From Streptomyces lateritius (GTDB taxonomy: Bacteria > Actinomycetota > Actinomycetes > Streptomycetales > Streptomycetaceae): DNA of 64,000 bases. The stretch lies in NCBI RefSeq assembly GCF_014649715.1, contig NZ_BMTO01000003.1, forward strand, positions 445,525-509,524, in the 5' to 3' direction. Within the stretch, counting starts at the first letter, position 1. The number at the start of each line of letters is the position of its first letter. Under the pieces are notes generated by a model. The model had not been told where the DNA came from, searched no databases, and saw only the letters and a program-made list of their open reading frames with translations. Below are positions 60,007 to 64,000 of the stretch, piece after piece. The position numbers and the translations under genes are program-made.

Positions 60007-61554
60007 ATGCTTCTGGCACGGCTCGCGGACGTCTCCCATCAGGTCGCCGCCACCTCCGCACGCTCGCGGAAGATCGGCCTGCTCGCCGAGTTGTTCGGGG
60101 AGGCCGCGCCCGAGGAGAGTCCGCTCGTCATCGCCTATCTCTCCGGCCGGCTCCCGCAGGGACGCATCGGGGTCGGGTGGAGTGTGCTCAAGCACGTGAT
60201 CCCGCCCGCCGTCACGCCGGCCGAGCAGCCGACCCTCACCCTCGCCGGCACCGATGAGGCCATGACCGCGCTCGCCGCCCTCACGGGCGCCGGTTCGCAG
60301 GCCGAGCGGGTCCGGCTCGTCCATGACCTGATCGCCGCCGCCACCCTGCCGGAGCAGGAGTTCCTGATCCGGCTGCTCTCCGGGGAGGTTCGCCAGGGGG
60401 CTCTCGACGCCATCGCGCTCGAGGGCGTCGCACGGGCCGCCACGGTTCCGTCCGACCAGCTTCGCCGGGCGGTGATGCTCGAAGGATCCCTGCCGCGCGT
60501 CGCCCGGGCCGTGCTCGCCGACGGTCCCGCCGCGCTGGAGACCTTCGCCCTGAGGGTGGGCAGTCCCGTCCAGCCGATGCTGGCCCATACCGCCGGCTCG
60601 GTCACCGAGGCCGTCGCGAGCCTCGGCCCGTGCGTTGTCGAGGAGAAGCTGGACGGCATCCGTGTACAGGTGCACCGCCGAGGTGACGAGGTCCGGGTCT
60701 TCACCCGCTCCCTCGACGACATCACCAGCCGGCTGCCCGAAGTGGTCGCCCACGCCGGAGAGCTGAGCGGTGACCTGTTCATCCTGGACGGGGAGGTCAT
60801 CGCGCTCGACCCGGCAACGGGGCGACCGATTCCCTTCCAGGACATCGCCTCCCGGGTTGGATCCCGCGTCGACGTCGTGACCGCCAGCGCCGCGACCCCC
60901 GTCTCACCGGTCTTCTTCGACGTTCTCGCGGTGGACGGCGAGGTCCTCATCGACCACCCGGGCCAGGAGCGTCACGCGGCCCTGGCCCGCCTGGTACCCG
61001 AGGCCTCGCGGGTGCGGCGGTGCGTCATCGACGATCCCGGCTCGGCCGCGCAGATCGAGGCGGCCGAGCGGTTCTTCACCGACACACTGGCCCGCGGCCA
61101 CGAAGGAGTCCTGGTCAAGGCGCTCGAGGCGTCCTACGTGGCAGGCCGGCGCGGGCGTACGTGGCTGAAGGTGAAGCCCGTTCACACCCTCGACCTCGTG
61201 GTACTGGCCGCCGAGTGGGGCCACGGCCGGCGCACCGGTCTGCTCTCCAACCTCCACCTCGGCGCGCGCGCCGCCGACGGCACGTTCGTGATGCTGGGCA
61301 AGACCTTCAAGGGCCTCACCGACGAGATGCTCGGCTGGCAGACGGAGAAGCTGCGTGAACTCGCCGAGACCGACGACGGGTTCACCGTACGTGTACGGCC
61401 CGAGTTGGTCGTCGAGATCGCGTACGACGGGCTCCAGCGTTCCACCCGCTACCCGGCCGGGGTCACCCTGCGCTTCGCCCGTGTCGTCCGCCACCGGCCC
61501 GACAAGCCGGCCGCCGAGGCGGACACCGTGGAGCGGGTCACCGGCGGCCCGTGA
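60007..61554 (+). CDS. ligB: ATP-dependent DNA ligase LigB
   Basis: A 515-residue ATP-dependent DNA ligase. Residues 1-190 are the helical DNA-binding domain (LLARLADVSHQVAATSARSR, YLSGRLPQGRIGVGW). The adenylation domain has the catalytic Lys in EEKLDGIRVQVHRRGDEVR (Lys214), followed by FTRSLDDITSRLPEVV, LDGEVIAL, FFDVLAVDG, EGVLVKA and WLKVKPVHTLDLVVLAAEWG (last conserved Lys). The OB domain has FVMLGKTFKGLTDEML. Order and length match actinobacterial LigB closely. It seals nicked DNA, probably in repair, beside the essential NAD ligase elsewhere. No ribosome site is seen before ATG 60007; CAGGAT sits six bases upstream, so the message may be leaderless. Confidence 0.95.
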   Translation: MLLARLADVSHQVAATSARSRKIGLLAELFGEAAPEESPLVIAYLSGRLPQGRIGVGWSVLKHVIPPAVTPAEQPTLTLAGTDEAMTALAALTGAGSQAERVRLVHDLIAAATLPEQEFLIRLLSGEVRQGALDAIALEGVARAATVPSDQLRRAVMLEGSLPRVARAVLADGPAALETFALRVGSPVQPMLAHTAGSVTEAVASLGPCVVEEKLDGIRVQVHRRGDEVRVFTRSLDDITSRLPEVVAHAGELSGDLFILDGEVIALDPATGRPIPFQDIASRVGSRVDVVTASAATPVSPVFFDVLAVDGEVLIDHPGQERHAALARLVPEASRVRRCVIDDPGSAAQIEAAERFFTDTLARGHEGVLVKALEASYVAGRRGRTWLKVKPVHTLDLVVLAAEWGHGRRTGLLSNLHLGARAADGTFVMLGKTFKGLTDEMLGWQTEKLRELAETDDGFTVRVRPELVVEIAYDGLQRSTRYPAGVTLRFARVVRHRPDKPAAEADTVERVTGGP

Positions 61555-62101
61555 GTCGCGCCCCCTTGGCCTCCCCCGGCGAGTCGCCCGCACCGTTGGT
61601 GTAGCGCCCGCGCACCCAGAGCGGAAGCACGAACCAGCAGAGCAGGTACCAGGTCACAAGCCCGGTGACGAGCCACGGCACGTACGCGTTCTGGGTCGCC
61701 ACGCGCAGGACCAGGAGCAGGGCGGAGGCCAGGGTCGCCAGGAGCAGGAGCAGCCCGAGGAACGTCAGCCGGGAGGCCCACTCGACCGCCTGCGGTTTGA
61801 TGCGCCGCCCCGCCACCAACCGGTGGAAGGAGACCGGTCCGATCAGGGCGCCCGTCGCCGCCGCGCCCAGCGACACGGTGATGACGTAGATCGTCCGGTC
61901 GGCCGCCGGGAGCTCGGGGAAGCGGGGTGTGAAGACGACCGTGAGCAGGAAACCGAACAGAATCTGCACGCCCGTCTGGGCGACCCTGATCTCCTGCATC
62001 AACTCGCCCCAGCGCCGGTCCGCGCGCTCCTCCGGCGTCTCGTGACGTCCGAGGATCAGACCGTCACCGTCCGGCGTGACCTGTCGTGGCGTGGTGGGCA
62101 C
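61538..62101 (-). CDS. DUF6328 family membrane protein
   Basis: A 187-residue membrane protein. The cytoplasmic lead contains ETPEERADRRWGELMQEIRV, the DUF6328 signature, followed by four hydrophobic segments: QTGVQILFGFLLTVVF, YVITVSLGAAATGALI, LTFLGLLLLLATLASALLLV and VTGLVTWYLLCWFVLPLW. Function is unknown; the family is common in actinobacteria. The GTG at 62101 has GGGAGG four bases upstream. It overlaps the convergent ligB stop by 17 bases. Confidence 0.88.
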   Translation of the reverse strand: MPTTPRQVTPDGDGLILGRHETPEERADRRWGELMQEIRVAQTGVQILFGFLLTVVFTPRFPELPAADRTIYVITVSLGAAATGALIGPVSFHRLVAGRRIKPQAVEWASRLTFLGLLLLLATLASALLLVLRVATQNAYVPWLVTGLVTWYLLCWFVLPLWVRGRYTNGAGDSPGEAKGARLTGRR

Positions 62102-62279
62102 GGAACCTCCCGTTCGTGACCCCTGGTGGCGAGTAACCGGTCACCGGGCCTTCAACCGTGCGGAGGCCGGCTCGGTGCGCGCGAACGAGGGTGGGCCTCG
62201 CGGGAAGCCCGTGCGCGAGGGATGCTGGAAGCGTGGCAGGGCGACCGGCCCACGGGTCCGCCGCGAGGAGATGAGCGAC

Positions 62280-62648
62280 GTGTACGACATGCACATCGAC
62301 ACCGACGTCTGCGTGCAGCTGAGCGACTGCTCCCGGGAGGACGCCCAGGCCGTCTTCGACGTCCTCGACCACGTCTACGAGCTCGAGGACATGAAGGCCC
62401 CGGGCGCGCAGACGGCCTCGGCCCCCGGCGTCAACGTCTGGACGGCCACCTTCGACACGGCCGCGGGCCCCCATGAGGAGGTACGCCCTGTACCGCTCAC
62501 CGGCATGGTGGGAGCGGTGCTGACCGGCGGGTACCACGCGGTCGACGAGGTCGAGAAGACGCTCGCCACCAGCTTTGACATCCAGTCGTTGCAGTCCGTC
62601 TCCGGCGACCAGGAGACCGAGGCGCGACTGCTGCTCGCCGCTCGCTGA
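62280..62648 (+). CDS. Small hypothetical actinobacterial protein
   Basis: A 122-residue soluble protein. The start MYDMHIDTDVCVQLSDCSRE leads to DDAQAVFDVLDHVYELEDMK-like helices and beta segments (VNVWTATFDTAA, VGAVLTGGYHAVDEVEKTL). No signal peptide or named family is recognised. GAGGAG at 62265-62270 touches the in-frame ATG at 62271 and lies nine bases before GTG 62280, so the latter is preferred. The next gene starts 208 bases further on. Confidence 0.7.
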   Translation: MYDMHIDTDVCVQLSDCSREDAQAVFDVLDHVYELEDMKAPGAQTASAPGVNVWTATFDTAAGPHEEVRPVPLTGMVGAVLTGGYHAVDEVEKTLATSFDIQSLQSVSGDQETEARLLLAAR

Positions 62649-62856
62649 GCCGTCGGCGGCTCGTCGGCACGCCACCCCGGACGGAGCGGACTGGCGCCGT
62701 CCGGAGCTTACGTGCACCCCCGCGGCGTGAACCATCGGTGACCCACCCCCTATGCACGGCGTGTATACACCGTGTGTAGCGTGCTGGACATGCCACGTAC
62801 CGCCCTGACCAGGGGCGTGGCCGTCCAAGCCATTGACGGGGAAAGCGGGTCGCAGC

Positions 62857-63660
62857 ATGTTCCGAGCCAAGCCGACAAAGAGCCGGGGGCCGGTCGTCGC
62901 CCTTCTGGCGGCGGCGTCACTGGTCCTCGCCGTCAGTGGCTGCGGGGTCGACAGGGTCACTCCCGGCGAGGCAAGGAGCAAGGCCGCCGCTGCCGACGGC
63001 AAGGGCGGCGAGGCTGCCAAGGGCGGTAAGGCCGGCGCGTCCGGGCCGGTCGACTGCGCCACGGCGAAGTGCATCGCGCTGACCTTCGACGCGGGCCCGG
63101 GCGAGGACACGCCCCGTCTCCTCGACATCCTCAAGGAGAAGCAGGTTCCCGCCACCTTCTTCCTGCTCGGCAGGAAGCACGTCGACCGCTATCCCGAGGT
63201 CGTCAAGCGCATCGCGGACGAAGGCCATGAGGTCGCCAATCACACCTGGACCCACCGCATACTCACCGACCTGGAGGCCGGTGGCGTGCGCGAGGAGCTG
63301 TCCCGCACCCAGGACGCGATAGAGAGGATCACCGGGCGCAGGCCCACCCTCATGCGGCCCCCGCAGGGCCGCACCGACGACACGGTCTCCGAGGTGAGCC
63401 GCGAACTCGGGCTCGCGCAGATCCTGTGGAGCGTCACGGCGAAGGACTACTCCACGACCGATTCGGCGCTGATACGGCAGCGCGTACTAGACGGCGCGAA
63501 GGGAGACGGAATCATCCTCCTGCACGACATATACGACGGAACGGTGCCGGCGGTACCCGGAATCATCGACGAGCTGAAGCGGCGCGGCTTCACGTTCGTG
63601 ACGGTCCCGCAGCTCCTCGCGCCGGGCAGCGCAGAGCCAGGAAGCGTCTACCGTCCGTGA
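62857..63660 (+). CDS. Lipoprotein polysaccharide deacetylase (NodB domain)
   Basis: A 267-residue lipoprotein. A signal peptide with lipobox VSGC places the acylated Cys at about residue 29, followed by a Gly/Lys-rich spacer and a NodB domain (about 70-260). Motif 1 is ALTFDAGPGEDTPRLLDILK: the usual TFDDGP has its second Asp, a metal ligand, replaced by Ala. Motif 2 is NHTWTHRIL (HxxxH), motif 3 LMRPPQGRTDDTVSE, motif 4 ILWSVTAKDYS, and motif 5 IILLHDIYDGTVPAV. It removes N- or O-acetyl groups from cell-wall glycans, outside the membrane; the Asp-to-Ala change may alter metal use. ATG 62857 is chosen; TTG 62833 is also in frame. Confidence 0.92.
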   Translation: MFRAKPTKSRGPVVALLAAASLVLAVSGCGVDRVTPGEARSKAAAADGKGGEAAKGGKAGASGPVDCATAKCIALTFDAGPGEDTPRLLDILKEKQVPATFFLLGRKHVDRYPEVVKRIADEGHEVANHTWTHRILTDLEAGGVREELSRTQDAIERITGRRPTLMRPPQGRTDDTVSEVSRELGLAQILWSVTAKDYSTTDSALIRQRVLDGAKGDGIILLHDIYDGTVPAVPGIIDELKRRGFTFVTVPQLLAPGSAEPGSVYRP

Positions 63661-63723
63661 AGTGAGACGCCGGACCGTCGAAAACGGGGTGAGGTGACTC
63701 ACATCGGGCATGTTCGAGTCTTC

Positions 63724-63749
63724 GGAACACGCTGTGAAGGTTTATCGTT
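63724..63749 (+). promoter_or_regulatory. Candidate ECF-type promoter
   Basis: GGAAC (63724-63728), 18 bases, then GTT (63747-63749); equally AAC-N16-TC. This fits the sigma-E/sigma-R-like ECF consensus of Streptomyces. It lies just upstream of the proposed small RNA. Weak without expression data. Confidence 0.35.
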
Positions 63750-63759
63750 CATGCATATG

Positions 63760-63865
63760 TGACTGCGAAGGGGCCCGGTCCCCGAGTCCCCCCTTGAGGT
63801 GACCGCTCTTCGCGTGTCGCAGCGATCGGCCCCGGTTGGAATCCCCCGTCCAACCGGGGCTGCTT
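63760..63865 (+). ncRNA. Candidate 6C-like small RNA
   Basis: Between the deacetylase and the window edge lies a structured stretch without a frame: AAGGGG (63768-63773) can pair with CCCCTT (63790-63795), a C-rich loop CCCCCC follows AGT, and the strong terminal hairpin CCCCGGTTGGA/TCCAACCGGGG (63830-63859) has a C5 loop. The actinobacterial 6C RNA is defined by two hairpins with runs of C in the loops. The second loop here has five C, not six, and limits are guessed. The spacer holds GCAGCGATCGG. Read as a candidate, not a firm call. Confidence 0.4.
63830..63859. terminator. Perfect 11-bp hairpin with C-rich loop
   Basis: CCCCGGTTGGA, loop ATCCCCCG, then TCCAACCGGGG, followed by CTGCTTCG. 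A strong stem that could end the deacetylase transcript or the small RNA. The rest of 63866-64000 shows no gene. Confidence 0.65.
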
Positions 63866-64000
63866 CGTCTCCGGATGATCCCGGCGCCCCGGCGCTCCCC
63901 CCGCTCTCGGGCGTGGGCTGCTCCCGAGAGGCGCACACTCCGGCGCGTTCGACCCGTTCGAGTGACCCCCCGCATGGCCGGCCCCCGGCCGGGCAGTGTC

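Noticed and set aside
63760..63865. tRNA or tmRNA 3' part (GGTTGGAATCC looks like a T-loop)
   Set aside because: No acceptor stem, anticodon arm or tag frame can be formed; the T-loop consensus GTTCGA is not met.

Overview
The window is Streptomyces-type chromosome. It is very GC-rich, and it carries a complete conservon (CvnABCD with an extra roadblock protein), a ZTP riboswitch in front of folD, a mycobacterial/actinobacterial LigB-type ATP-dependent ligase, and Streptomyces families such as DUF6397 and DUF6328. Several genes appear leaderless. Most families were recognised from motifs only; no search was run.

Layout. 1-15 kb is a mixed region: the tail of a P-type ATPase, a VOC protein, an ECF41-type sigma factor with a SnoaL-like tail, an ArsR-like regulator next to a DUF3291 gene, a GAF/SpoIIE-phosphatase/ATPase protein, small membrane proteins, a methyltransferase, an FKBP isomerase, a secreted M64 metallopeptidase and a divergent XRE-TPR regulator. 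Decayed genes lie between them: a frameshifted SMP-30/gluconolactonase, a methyltransferase tail, an internally deleted IS5 transposase and two scars of an aldehyde dehydrogenase 3' end.

16-32.3 kb holds the most unusual unit: six large genes in one minus-strand run of about 15 kb, with overlapping or nearly touching ends. From promoter-proximal to distal they are an 890-aa DUF6603-like protein, a 1176-aa protein with a Trp/Gly repeat block, a 1535-aa protein, a 574-aa protein, a seven-bladed WD40 propeller and a repeat protein ending in an Ig-like domain. A ferritin-like diiron protein (VioB N-terminal type) converges on it. I know no assigned function for this set, and it is the best candidate for an undescribed system.

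32.6-37 kb is a gene graveyard: a trypsin-like protease with three frameshifts, a truncated esterase, a metallo-beta-lactamase-fold stub and an integrase tail, around two unusual minus-strand genes. This suggests an old integration site.

37-64 kb looks like core chromosome: aldehyde dehydrogenase with its GAF-domain regulator; ZTP-riboswitch-controlled folD; a membrane-anchored septum-formation-like protein; a SNF2 helicase/SWIM-zinc-finger pair; a fatty acid desaturase; a MOSC protein; a tannase-like secreted hydrolase; a methyltransferase; an MHYT membrane sensor followed by the conservon; DUF6397; LigB; DUF6328; and a lipoprotein polysaccharide deacetylase. A possible 6C-like small RNA with a strong terminal hairpin lies near the right end.
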